From Williamsia sp. CHRR-6 (GTDB lineage Bacteria > Actinomycetota > Actinomycetes > Mycobacteriales > Mycobacteriaceae), in the NCBI RefSeq assembly GCF_018474015.1, contig NZ_JAHCSG010000004.1, forward strand, positions 434,001 to 498,000: 64,000 nucleotides of DNA, given 5' to 3'. The notes under the pieces are model-generated. The model worked only from the letters and a program-made list of their open reading frames with translations. It did not search any database and was not told the DNA's origin. The first letter of the stretch is position 1. The number at the start of each line of letters is the position of its first letter. The position numbers and the translations under genes are program-made. This document shows, in pieces, positions 26,635-34,504 of this stretch.

Positions 26635-26760
26635 GACGCTGACGATACATTCGCACGGTCCTGCAGGAGCCGCAATGGCCGCCGAGAAGGACGCCACGCC
26701 AGCGATTTCGCTGGTCAGGGGTCACTGGGGTAGCCTGGGCCGGTTGCCGACGCAGGCGAC

Positions 26761-26803
26761 CCTCCTGCCACGGACAGTCCGTGGCCGATCAGCCCATAGG
26801 AGG
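26761..26803 (+). promoter_or_regulatory. rpsF leader structure, candidate S6:S18 autoregulatory element
   Basis: The leader contains CCTCCT (26761–26766), fully complementary to the Shine-Dalgarno AGGAGG (26798–26803). Between them are a perfect 8-base hairpin CCACGGAC-A-GTCCGTGG (26768–26784) and then CCG at 26785–26787. A hairpin beside an unpaired CCG near the ribosome site resembles the known S6:S18-binding leader of rpsF operons. A TAGCCT box near 26731 may be the −10. Confidence 0.5.
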
Positions 26804-26815
26804 TGATGTGGTCTT

Positions 26816-27103
26816 ATGCGTCACTACGAATTGATGGTCATCCTCGATCCGAACCTGGACGAGCGCACCGTCGCCCCATCGCTCGACACCTTTCTCAACG
26901 TCGTCCGCAAGGACGGTGGAAAGGTTGCCAAGGTCGACATCTGGGGCAAGCGCCGTCTTGCCTACGAGATCGAGAAGCACGCCGAGGCGATTTACGCGGT
27001 CATCGACATCGATGCCGAGCCCAAGACGGTGTCTGAGCTCGACCGTCAGCTGAAGCTGAACGAGTCGGTGTTGCGGACCAAGGTGCTGCGCACCTCCAAG
27101 TAG
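26816..27103 (+). CDS. rpsF: 30S ribosomal protein S6
   Basis: This is a 95-residue S6 with the family start [52 protein letters not shown], and [11 protein letters not shown] at the end. It binds S18 on the 30S platform. AGGAGG lies 12 bases upstream within the possible leader structure. It is first in the rpsF-ssb-rpsR-rplI operon. Confidence 0.98.
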   Translation: MRHYELMVILDPNLDERTVAPSLDTFLNVVRKDGGKVAKVDIWGKRRLAYEIEKHAEAIYAVIDIDAEPKTVSELDRQLKLNESVLRTKVLRTSK

Positions 27104-27117
27104 CCAGGCGTCACGAT

Positions 27118-27179
27118 CCGTCGAAGGTCCATCCGGAGATTTTTCCGGCGAGATGGAACCGAATCGGCTCCTTCGACGG
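27118..27179. other. Large structured inverted repeat between rpsF and ssb
   Basis: CCGTCGAAGG (27118–27127) and CCTTCGACGG (27170–27179) form a perfect 10-base outer stem. Inside, TCCAT-CCGG (27128–27136) can pair with CCGG…ATGGA (27145–27157), leaving a T-rich loop. The element takes up a third of the 203-base rpsF–ssb gap. It could be an attenuator, an RNase processing site, or a partial terminator isolating rpsF from an ssb promoter downstream. Confidence 0.55.
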
Positions 27180-27306
27180 TCGTATGTCGGTACCGGGCAA
27201 TAATGTCGGCCACAGACGGCGGGATCACCCCGCTGGTTGCGGGCGACACCGGATGCCCGGTGCGCATCGACCTCGACAACACACCTCACGTGTAGGGAGC
27301 TTCACC

Positions 27307-27810
27307 ATGGCCGGCGACACCAACCTCACCGTCATCGGAAACCTGACTGCCGACCCCGAGCTGCGGTTCACCGCGTCGGGCGCGGCGGTGGCCAACTTCA
27401 CCGTTGCCTCCACCCCGCGGATGTTCGACCGTCAGAGCAACGAGTGGAAAGACGGCGAGGCGCTGTTCATGCGCTGCAGCATCTGGCGGGAGGCGGCCGA
27501 GAACGTCGCCGAGAGCCTGACCAAGGGCTCCCGGGTCATCGTCACGGGCCGTCTCAAGCAGCGGTCCTACGAGACCCGTGAAGGCGAGAAGCGCAGTGTG
27601 ATCGAGCTCGAGGTCGAAGAAGTCGGCCCCTCGCTGAAGTACGCCACCGCCAAGGTCAACCGCGCATCGCGTGGTGGCTCCGGTGGTGGCGCCTCCTCCG
27701 GTGGCGCCAGCCGCGGCGGGTCTTCGGCACCGGCCCAGAACGACGATCCCTGGGGCAGCGCCCCGGCGAGTGGATCGTTCGGTGGAGCCGACGACGAACC
27801 ACCCTTCTGA
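27307..27810 (+). CDS. ssb: Single-stranded DNA-binding protein
   Basis: This 167-residue SSB has the OB fold in residues 5–112 ([31 protein letters not shown], then [30 protein letters not shown]). A Gly/Ser-rich linker and the acidic interaction tip DDEPPF follow. The ATG at 27307 follows GTAGGGAGCTTCACC; the longer frame to 27184 is non-coding. It protects ssDNA and recruits repair and replication proteins. Confidence 0.97.
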   Translation: MAGDTNLTVIGNLTADPELRFTASGAAVANFTVASTPRMFDRQSNEWKDGEALFMRCSIWREAAENVAESLTKGSRVIVTGRLKQRSYETREGEKRSVIELEVEEVGPSLKYATAKVNRASRGGSGGGASSGGASRGGSSAPAQNDDPWGSAPASGSFGGADDEPPF

Positions 27811-27878
27811 GCGGGATCGAAACGATCTTGCTCACCCGGGTCCTCACATGGCCCGGCAGCATTTTTTCGGAGCAACAC

Positions 27879-28142
27879 ATGGCAAAAGCACGAGCCGGTG
27901 GCGGGCGGAAGCTGCGCACCGAGAAGGTGGTGAAGGCGAAAGCCTGCTCCTTCTGCAAGGAAAAGAACCACGGGATCGACTACAAGGACACGTCGCTGCT
28001 GCGTCGCTTCCTGTCTGACCGGGGCAAGATCCGGTCGCGTCGCGTCACCGGAAACTGCGTCCAGCACCAGCGGGACGTAGCCATCGCCGTCAAGAACTCT
28101 CGCGAAGTCGCCCTTCTGCCGTTCACCTCGACGGCACGCTGA
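27879..28142 (+). CDS. rpsR: 30S ribosomal protein S18, cysteine-containing (zinc) form
   Basis: This 87-residue S18 carries [60 protein letters not shown]. The CxxC plus the later Cys and His fit the C+ zinc-binding version, which in mycobacteria has a zinc-free alternative gene elsewhere. GGAG lies eight bases upstream of the ATG. It partners S6. Confidence 0.97.
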   Translation: MAKARAGGGRKLRTEKVVKAKACSFCKEKNHGIDYKDTSLLRRFLSDRGKIRSRRVTGNCVQHQRDVAIAVKNSREVALLPFTSTAR

Positions 28143-28159
28143 GCGGAAAAGGACCACTC

Positions 28160-28612
28160 ATGAAGCTCATCCTCACTGCTGAAGTCGACAACCTCGGAGC
28201 GCCTGGCGACACCGTGGAGGTCAAGGACGGCTACGGCCGCAACTTCCTGCTGCCGCGCGGGCTGGCCATCCCGGCCACCCGTGGCGCACTCAAGCAGGTC
28301 GACGGCATCCGTCGGGCCCAGGAAGCCCGCGCGGTGCGCGGCCTCGACCACGCCAACGAGCTCAAGCAGGCCATCGAAGGCCTCGAGAGCGTGGCCGTTC
28401 AGGTCAAGACCCACGACTCGGGCAAGCTGTTCGGCTCGGTGACCACCGGCGACATCGCTGCGGCCATCAAGTCCGCCGGCGGTCCGGTCGTGGACAAGCG
28501 CGCCGTGGAGCTGCCCAACGGTCACATCAAGGCGACCGGCTCGTACCCGGTGGTCGTGACGCTGCATCCGTCGGTGCAGGCCAAGGTGACCGTCGCGGTC
28601 ACCGCCGGCTGA
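28160..28612 (+). CDS. rplI: 50S ribosomal protein L9
   Basis: This 150-residue L9 has the N-terminal domain [37 protein letters not shown], a connecting helix ([18 protein letters not shown]) and a C-terminal RNA-binding domain ([16 protein letters not shown] … VDKRAVELP). It lies 17 bases after rpsR with GGAAAAGGA as ribosome site. It is the last gene of the operon, followed by a strong hairpin. Confidence 0.97.
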   Translation: MKLILTAEVDNLGAPGDTVEVKDGYGRNFLLPRGLAIPATRGALKQVDGIRRAQEARAVRGLDHANELKQAIEGLESVAVQVKTHDSGKLFGSVTTGDIAAAIKSAGGPVVDKRAVELPNGHIKATGSYPVVVTLHPSVQAKVTVAVTAG

Positions 28613-28632
28613 CGTTTTTCATCCACGCCACA

Positions 28633-28666
28633 TTCCGCCGATCGGGGTTCACCCCGATCGGCGGAA
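28633..28666. terminator. Terminator between rplI and the convergent DUF3089 gene
   Basis: TTCCGCCGATCGGGG pairs perfectly with CCCCGATCGGCGGAA around a four-base loop. A T run (28614–28619) lies to the left, so the hairpin is followed by A/T on both strands and can end transcription from either side. Confidence 0.88.
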
Positions 28667-28674
28667 TTGTCGTG

Positions 28675-29751
28675 TCAGCGGCCCGCAGTGGCCAGGTAGG
28701 TCGCGGTCTGCGATCGCACCAGGCCCACCAGGTCGCGGTCGGCGACGTCGATGTCGAGCAGGTGCAGTCCCCAGTTCGCCTGGGGCAGTTCAGGAAGCAG
28801 GTTGGCCGGCACCGGTGACCCGCCGCGCAGCTGCAACACGTGCGGGCCGGCGCCGGTTGTGCATCGCGCCGAGTAGCTGCTGGGCAGCCCACCGGGCAGT
28901 GTGCCGTGCAGTACGGCAGATGCCGTGGATCCCAGGGCCGCGGGATTGGTGCAGAGCACGCTGTACTGCGGCCCGAACGGCAGCCGACCGGCGGGGCCGT
29001 AGGAGGCCGCGCGCGGGGCGGTACCGAACCGGGTGTCCGGCGGCGGTGTGCGACCGTAGGCCGAATAGGCCACCACACAACCGATCTGGCCGCGCGCGGT
29101 GCACGCGGGGACGGTGGTGAAGTCGCCACCGGTGGTAGATCCCTTGCGCACCAACACGTTTCCGCCGATCAACAGCGCCGAGATCAACTGCTTGCGCGCG
29201 GTGGTGTTCTCGATGCGTTCGCGGATGAGGGCCCGCAGCAGGTAGGTGCCCTGGGAATGGCCGATGAGGACCACCCCGCGCCCCCGGTTGTGGTGGGTCA
29301 GATAGTCGGTCCAGGCGTTGACCACATCCTGGTAGGCGCGTTCCAGCGCCGCGTTGCGCGCGGTGGGGTCGCTGGCGGCGAACAGTCCACGCAGGGTGCT
29401 CTGTCGATACATCGGCGCCCACACGGTGCACGCCGAGGAGAACGGCGCAGCCTGCTGCGCGGCCACCGTCCGCTCCTCGAGTCCTGGGCGCAGGTCGGAG
29501 TTGGCCCCGGGATCCAGCGACACCGTCGGGTAGACGTAGAAGCAGTCGACGGGTGCACCGGAGTTGCCGCCGCACGGGTTGTCGGGCTGACCCGGGCGGC
29601 ACAGCCACGTGGTCGGCGCGGTGACCGCCCCGGCGGGCTGGGTGCTCAACGCCTGCGCGCACCCGGTGCCCAGCACCGTGATCGCCAGCATGGTCGCCAG
29701 TCGCATCGCCAAGCTGTGCGCGCTCATCCAGGTCCGAACCGTCACCGTCAT
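28675..29751 (-). CDS. DUF3089 alpha/beta-hydrolase lipoprotein (lipase-like)
   Basis: This protein of about 358 residues has a lipoprotein signal ending LAITVLGTGCAQ, so it is probably anchored outside the membrane. The hydrolase core carries CFYVYPTVSLDPGANSD, the GHSQGTYLLRALIRERIEN nucleophile elbow, and C-terminal GLHLLDIDVADRDL, where the catalytic acid and helper residues are expected. The start is uncertain: ATGs at 29751, 29727 or 29706 are possible, and GGGAGG precedes the first. It follows a hypothetical gene by 19 bases on the same strand. Confidence 0.78.
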   Translation of the reverse strand: MTVTVRTWMSAHSLAMRLATMLAITVLGTGCAQALSTQPAGAVTAPTTWLCRPGQPDNPCGGNSGAPVDCFYVYPTVSLDPGANSDLRPGLEERTVAAQQAAPFSSACTVWAPMYRQSTLRGLFAASDPTARNAALERAYQDVVNAWTDYLTHHNRGRGVVLIGHSQGTYLLRALIRERIENTTARKQLISALLIGGNVLVRKGSTTGGDFTTVPACTARGQIGCVVAYSAYGRTPPPDTRFGTAPRAASYGPAGRLPFGPQYSVLCTNPAALGSTASAVLHGTLPGGLPSSYSARCTTGAGPHVLQLRGGSPVPANLLPELPQANWGLHLLDIDVADRDLVGLVRSQTATYLATAGR

Positions 29752-29770
29752 CGCCTCCCGATCGTGGCGA

Positions 29771-30358
29771 CTACCCATGGCCGCCGATCACAGTAGACAC
29801 CCTCACCGTCGGGCGACGGTAGCTGCCGGCGATCAGGGAGTCGACCGGTTGTGGTGCCGTCGCCAGGGCCGGTACCGCCAGCAGATCGCCCACCTGCAGA
29901 TCCTCGGGGAGAAAGGCGTGAACCCTGCTGTGTCGCAGGGGATTGTCCAACGTAGCGCAGCTGTTGTGGCCGTCGGCGAAGACCACATGGGGATGTCGGT
30001 GTGCCACCGAGATCCGCCCGATGAGACGCACCTCCTCCCACGCCGCCGCCCGTGCGGCCACGCAGCCGTCGAGCATGGCCACCGGTGACTCGGTGCCGGC
30101 GAAAACGGCGGTCACGGTGTGTACCCAGATGCCGATGATGTCGCGATCACACGCTCTGGCGACAGATGCCATGGCTGCGGCGGGCCGTGACGCCGCGATG
30201 AGGGTGCGGGTACCCCGTCGGTGTGCGGCCGCCACCGCCGACCGTCCGCCCAGGATGACGTCGTCGAGGGTGATCGTGGTTTCCGAGGGCCAGCGGTGTG
30301 GGTCGTGGGGATCGGGGATGCTGAGGCGAAGGGTGGGAATGATGTCGGTGAGCGTCAT
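29771..30358 (-). CDS. Conserved-looking hypothetical protein
   Basis: I do not recognise this 195-residue protein. It has no membrane segment, and reads as a globular alpha/beta protein: TITLDDVILGGRSAVAAAHRRGTRTLIAASRP, IIGIWVHTVTAVFAGTESPVAMLDGCVAARAAAWEEVRLIGRISVAHRHPHVVFADGHNSCATLDNP. Codon use matches neighbouring core genes and the frame is clean. It is probably transcribed with the DUF3089 lipoprotein gene 19 bases downstream. Confidence 0.6.
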   Translation of the reverse strand: MTLTDIIPTLRLSIPDPHDPHRWPSETTITLDDVILGGRSAVAAAHRRGTRTLIAASRPAAAMASVARACDRDIIGIWVHTVTAVFAGTESPVAMLDGCVAARAAAWEEVRLIGRISVAHRHPHVVFADGHNSCATLDNPLRHSRVHAFLPEDLQVGDLLAVPALATAPQPVDSLIAGSYRRPTVRVSTVIGGHG

Positions 30359-30613
30359 CGCCGCATCGCCCCCCGCGAATCATGTTGTGCCGTCGCGTAT
30401 TGTCTCACCAGATCGGTCTACGCGCACAGGTGCGCGCTGCGGGGGTTCGTAGCGGAATCATTACGCACCCATGCATCGTGTTCACGTGATCTTGACGCTG
30501 TGTCGCGGCGTCATCAGCTGTTGGGCGGGCCTTCACGCAACGGCAACCCCCCGCTGGTTGCGGAATTCGAACACGCCCGAGGCGCGGCACGTCGCGACAC
30601 GCCGAACGAATAT

Positions 30614-30753
30614 TCCTCCACAGCCTGTTCAGCGTGTTCTCGCAGCCTGAACAGCGAATATATTCTCGCTTGCCCGGCTCCTCCACAGGCTTTCCACACG
30701 CGGTCAACACAGCTTCTGCCGTGGTCCACAGGTAGTGCACACAGCTGTGCACA
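30614..30753 (+). promoter_or_regulatory. Cluster of DnaA-box-like motifs and a hairpin upstream of dnaB
   Basis: The 589-base stretch 30359–30947 has no supported gene. Part of it is notably AT-rich. In the same orientation it holds TCCTCCACA (30614, 30679), CTTTCCACA (30690), TGGTCCACA (30722, 8 of 9 to mycobacterial TTGTCCACA) and CTGTGCACA (30745). CTGTTCAG (30625–30632) and CTGAACAG (30647–30654) make a perfect inverted repeat. GGAGG at 30934 is the dnaB ribosome site. Control of dnaB by DnaA is a possible reading. Confidence 0.4.
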
Positions 30754-30947
30754 GGGCCGTTTGTGGGCCGCTGACATCGGCCCTATGTTCACGGGGTGGC
30801 CTACGACGGCCTACCTGCAGTAGCGGTCGACCCGGCGCTCGTGGCGAGCCTGTGTCAGACCCCGCAGGTAGGACTGGACTCGGCGCAGCCGGTGGGGGAC
30901 CGGTGGTGGTTTCCTGCCAGGCGGTTCGACTACGGAGGTTTGCAGGC

Positions 30948-33158
30948 GTGGCAGTTGTGGATGATCGTGGGAATCAGCAGCGCGACGAGCCGCCCCCGCC
31001 AGAGGACTTCGGCCGGCAGCCGCCGCAGGATCTGGTGGCCGAGCAGTCGGTACTGGGCGGGATGATGCTGTCCAAGGACGCCATTGCCGATGTGCTGGAG
31101 GTGCTGCGCCCCGGTGACTTCTACCGTCCCGCCCACCAGGCGGTGTACGACGCCGTGCTGGAGCTGTATGGCAAAGGTGAGCCTGCCGACGCGGTGACCG
31201 TCTCGGCGGAGTTGGAACGCAAGGGCGAGTTGCGGCGTATCGGTGGGGCACCGTACCTGCACACTCTCATCTCCACGGTGCCCACCGCAGCCAACGCCGG
31301 TTTCTACGCCGAGATCGTGGCGGAGAAGGCCATCCTGCGGCGGTTGGTGGAGGCGGGTACGCGCATCGTGCAGTTCGGCTACGCCGGTGCTGACGGCCAG
31401 GACGTGGCCGAGGTGGTCGACCGGGCGCAGGCGGAGGTCTACGAGGTGACCGAGCGCCGTACCGCCGAGGACTACGTGGCGTTGGAGGAGCTGCTGCAGC
31501 CGACGATGGACGAGATCGACTCCATCGCCTCCCGCGGCGGCATATCGCTTGGTGTGCCAACCGGTTTCGCTGATCTGGACGCGGTCACCAACGGCCTGCA
31601 CCCAGGCCAGATGATCATCGTGGCGGCCCGTCCCGGTGTGGGCAAGGCGTTGGCGCTGGACACCCCGCTGCCCACACCACGCGGCTGGACCACCATGGGT
31701 GAGGTTCGGGTGGGCGATCACCTCCTCGACGCCGCTGGTCGCCCCACCAGGGTGGTCGCGGCCACCGAGGTGATGACCGAGCGCCCGTGCTTCGAGGTGG
31801 AGTTCTCCGACGGCACCGTGCTGGTGGCCGACGCGCAGCATCAGTGGCTGACCGAATGCGATGGCGTGTCGGCGGTGCAGACCACGGCAGCGTTGCGCTC
31901 GCAGGTGGGTGCGGTCGAGGTGCGCAACGCCGCACCGTTGGACCTGCCGTGGCGGCACTTCTGCTACGGCCCCTACACCGTTGCGGCGTTGGCGGGCATG
32001 GCTTTCGACGATCCGGAGATCGCCTTGCGAATCGAGGCCGAGGGTCCGGTCGACGTGATGGCTTTGATGGCCGATCTCGGCGGCCGTATCCCGCACGAGT
32101 ACCTGCGGGGGTCGCAGGCGCAACGGCGGGCGCTGCTGGCCGGGCTGCTCGACGCCCGCGGCATCGTCGACGAGGACGGCTGGATCACCGTTCCGGCCGC
32201 CACCCAGCACATGTCGACCGTGGTGGCCGATCTGGTTGCTGGACTGGGGTATTCGTATCGTCGGTCCGAGACCGGTTGGGTGCGTGTGGACATCGGCGAC
32301 GATGTGTTCACCGTCCATCACAAAGCGTTGCGCCACAAGGAGTTGCGTGGCCACAGCACCACCCGCACCGTGGTTGCGGTGCGTCCGGTGCCCAGCGTGC
32401 CGGTGCGGTGTGTGCAGGTCGACAACGCCGAGCACATGTATCTGGCGGGCGAATCGATGGTGCCGACCCACAATTCGACGCTGGCCATGGATTTCCTGCG
32501 GAGCTGCTCGATCGCCAATCAGATGACCAGCGCGATGTTCTCGCTGGAGATGAACAAGACCGAGATCGTGATGCGGCTGCTGTCGGCGGAAGCGAAGATC
32601 AAGCTGGCCGACATGCGCGCCGGGCGGATGAGTGACGCCGACTGGACCAACCTGGCCCGCCGGATGGGGGAGATCTCCGAGGCGCCGATGTTCATCGATG
32701 ACTCGCCGAACCTCACCATGATGGAGATCCGCGCGAAGGCGCGTCGACTCAAGCAGCGCCATGACCTCAAACTCATCGTCATCGACTACATGCAGCTGAT
32801 GTCCTCAGGCAAGAAGGTCGAATCCCGTCAGCAGGAGGTCTCGGAGTTCTCGCGCAGCATCAAGCTGCTGGCCAAGGAACTAGAAGTCCCCGTGGTCGCC
32901 ATCAGCCAGCTCAACCGTGGCCCCGAACAGCGAACTGACAAGCGCCCCATGGTGTCTGACCTTCGCGAGTCGGGCTCTCTGGAACAAGATGCGGACATGG
33001 TGATCCTGCTGCACCGGCCGGATGCGTTTGAGCGTGACGATCCCCGCGCGGGTGAGGCCGACATCATCTTGGGCAAGCACCGCAACGGCCCCACCGCGAC
33101 CATCACCGTGGCCCACCAGCTGCATCTGTCCCGCTTCGTCGACATGGCGCGCGGCTGA
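30948..33158 (+). CDS. dnaB: Replicative DNA helicase DnaB with intein
   Basis: The 736-codon precursor yields a helicase of about 460 residues after splicing. The N-terminal domain is PPQDLVAEQSVLGGMMLSKDAIADVLEVL…FYRPAHQAVYDA. The RecA-like core has Walker A as GVGK, interrupted by the intein, then STLAMDF. Walker B is LKLIVIDYMQLM, and the final motifs are EVPVVAISQLNRGPEQRTDKRPMVSDLRESGSLEQDAD. The GTG at 30948 follows GGAGG by nine bases. It unwinds DNA at the replication fork as a hexamer. Immediately after its stop the sequence changes character and a transposon end begins. Confidence 0.97.
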   Translation: MAVVDDRGNQQRDEPPPPEDFGRQPPQDLVAEQSVLGGMMLSKDAIADVLEVLRPGDFYRPAHQAVYDAVLELYGKGEPADAVTVSAELERKGELRRIGGAPYLHTLISTVPTAANAGFYAEIVAEKAILRRLVEAGTRIVQFGYAGADGQDVAEVVDRAQAEVYEVTERRTAEDYVALEELLQPTMDEIDSIASRGGISLGVPTGFADLDAVTNGLHPGQMIIVAARPGVGKALALDTPLPTPRGWTTMGEVRVGDHLLDAAGRPTRVVAATEVMTERPCFEVEFSDGTVLVADAQHQWLTECDGVSAVQTTAALRSQVGAVEVRNAAPLDLPWRHFCYGPYTVAALAGMAFDDPEIALRIEAEGPVDVMALMADLGGRIPHEYLRGSQAQRRALLAGLLDARGIVDEDGWITVPAATQHMSTVVADLVAGLGYSYRRSETGWVRVDIGDDVFTVHHKALRHKELRGHSTTRTVVAVRPVPSVPVRCVQVDNAEHMYLAGESMVPTHNSTLAMDFLRSCSIANQMTSAMFSLEMNKTEIVMRLLSAEAKIKLADMRAGRMSDADWTNLARRMGEISEAPMFIDDSPNLTMMEIRAKARRLKQRHDLKLIVIDYMQLMSSGKKVESRQQEVSEFSRSIKLLAKELEVPVVAISQLNRGPEQRTDKRPMVSDLRESGSLEQDADMVILLHRPDAFERDDPRAGEADIILGKHRNGPTATITVAHQLHLSRFVDMARG
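31647..32474 (+). other. DnaB class 3 intein with decayed homing endonuclease
   Basis: A 276-residue intein sits in the P-loop, between Lys233 and the restored Ser of GK-S. It starts with Ala instead of Cys/Ser (ALALDTPLPTPRGW), has the block B Trp in HQW, a Cys in block F (VRCVQVD) and Thr in the terminal PTHN. This is the W-C-T triad of class 3 inteins, first described for a mycobacteriophage DnaB. A LAGLIDADG-type motif is present as LLAGLLDARG, with the catalytic Asp replaced by Arg, and no good second copy is seen. Splicing should work; endonuclease activity should not. Confidence 0.9.
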
Positions 33159-33167
33159 TAGGGCCGG

Positions 33168-33247
33168 TGTAGGTTCTCAAAAATTTGACTGCACTTTCTC
33201 ACGACTGACTGCAACACGGCTGCACTTGTGCAGAAAGACTGAGACAC
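33168..33247 (+). mobile_element. Putative left end of a Tn7-like element beside dnaB
   Basis: Nine bases after the dnaB stop, an AT-rich run starts with TGT at 33168. It holds three spaced copies of a CTGCA-type motif (GACTGCAC 33187, GACTGCAA 33207, GGCTGCAC 33218) and TGAGACAC (33240). A TGT terminus plus repeated sites in front of tnsA fits the TnsB-binding end of Tn7/Tn402-like transposons. The matching right end was not found with certainty. Confidence 0.5.
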
Positions 33248-33296
33248 GCCGTCTGGAATCCGCGTAGCGGCATTTCGGAGATGCGATGGTGGCGGC

Positions 33297-34022
33297 ATGC
33301 CGGAAGCGGGGGCACCGCCACTCCCAAATATCTCTGTGCGTTCAAGGGACTCCTTGACGGAGGCCTGCATGGAATGGGGTCGCGCTCCTCTTGAATTGAT
33401 CAGCAATGCCGCGCCTTGGCGGACGTTCCGCTGGCGCCACGGTCAGACGCACTATTCGGGTACCTACTGGCCGGCGACCGAGCGGGCGCATGTCATCTAC
33501 GAATCTCGCTTGCAACTCGCGCGGCTGCTGTTCGCGGACTTTGATCCCGCGGTTACTCGAATCATTGCGCAGCCGTTTATACTTCGCGCTTTCATCGAGA
33601 AGCGTGCGCGCAAGCACGTGCCGGACTACCTGCTGTTGACGGACGATGGGCCGGTAGTCGTTGATGTGAAGCCGTGCTTCCAGCTCGATGAGCCCAAAGT
33701 CAAGTTCACGCTCGACTGGACGAGGACGCTCATCGAACGGCGTGGATGGTGCTACGAAGTGTGGAGCGAACCTCCGGCGACCGAGCTCGAGACCGTCCGC
33801 TTTCTGGCTGGATTCCGCAATGCTGAGCGTTTCGACCCGGAACTCATCAACGCGCTGAAGGCCCGAGACGATCTTACAGGCCGAACGTTGGCTCACGCGT
33901 TCTGCGAGTACCGCAAGTGGACAGAGCCCATTGTGCGTTCCGCCGTCCTTCATCTGTTGTGGTCCAACTACTTTGCGGTGAGTGTCGACCAACCCCTCAG
34001 CCCCCGAACCGTCCTTAGGTAA
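33297..34022 (+). CDS. TnsA-like heteromeric transposase endonuclease subunit
   Basis: This is a 241-residue PD-(D/E)xK nuclease of the actinobacterial TnsA-like family. Characteristic sequence is YESRLQLARLLFADFDPAVTRIIAQPF (Glu69), then KHVPDYLLLTDDGPVVVDVKP (Asp110, Asp123, Lys125), followed by FTLDWTRTLIERRGWCYEVWSEPP. In Tn7 the TnsA subunit cuts the 5' ends while TnsB joins the 3' ends. The gene seems intact, but its TnsB partner just downstream is broken, so the element cannot move by itself. Codon use is visibly less GC-biased than dnaB. Confidence 0.82.
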   Translation: MPEAGAPPLPNISVRSRDSLTEACMEWGRAPLELISNAAPWRTFRWRHGQTHYSGTYWPATERAHVIYESRLQLARLLFADFDPAVTRIIAQPFILRAFIEKRARKHVPDYLLLTDDGPVVVDVKPCFQLDEPKVKFTLDWTRTLIERRGWCYEVWSEPPATELETVRFLAGFRNAERFDPELINALKARDDLTGRTLAHAFCEYRKWTEPIVRSAVLHLLWSNYFAVSVDQPLSPRTVLR

Positions 34023-34032
34023 GGATTCCGTC

Positions 34033-34374
34033 ATGAGCGATGGCCTCGTTCGTGTCAGTGTTGGCACCCGATTCATTCACGATGGCGAACTCATGCAGGT
34101 CGTGGAAATGTAGGCCGCCGCGACCGGAACGGTGGTCGTTCTTGGAGCTGCCACAGGCGGGAGCACTGCCGTTATCCGAGTGGCATTGCGTGAGCTACTT
34201 GACGGTGGTCGTGCGCGACTGCTGCCTGACGACAGCGGCCCGCAGGCTGACGATGATGTGGACCTCGCCAGCGTCCTCTTTCAATGGAACAGCTTTGACC
34301 ACTGGGGGCGGTCGAGTCCGGGACCTGCCAACCCGAAGAAAGCTGGTGGTGCAACTGCGGAGGTTCGCGCATAA
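34033..34374 (+). pseudogene. TnsB (Mu-type transposase) N-terminal remnant with an internal stop
   Basis: Ten bases after tnsA the frame reads MSDGLVRVSVGTRFIHDGELMQVVEM, then a TAG at 34111–34113. It continues in the same frame: VVLGAATGGSTAVIRVALRELLDGGRARLLPDDSGPQADDDVDLASVLF, to a stop at 34374. This resembles the first 85 or so residues of actinobacterial TnsB/Mu-C transposases, which normally exceed 600 residues. The DDE domain is gone and no TnsC follows. The remnant shows that a whole transposition module once stood here. Confidence 0.6.
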
Positions 34375-34504
34375 AACTCGGTGTCCGGCGCAGACGTGCT
34401 CCTGGCCAGGGCGCGCGGCCGGTTCCTGGCCGTGCCGACGGATCTCGGTTGTATGGTCAGCACCATCATGAGCAGCGGCCCGCGCGTGCAGGAGGAGGTG
34501 TGAC

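Noticed and set aside
30405-30792. Minus-strand frames in the dnaB upstream region as small genes
   Set aside because: The two frames are Cys/Arg-rich, overlap each other and the DnaA-like boxes, and have no ribosome site or recognisable motif.
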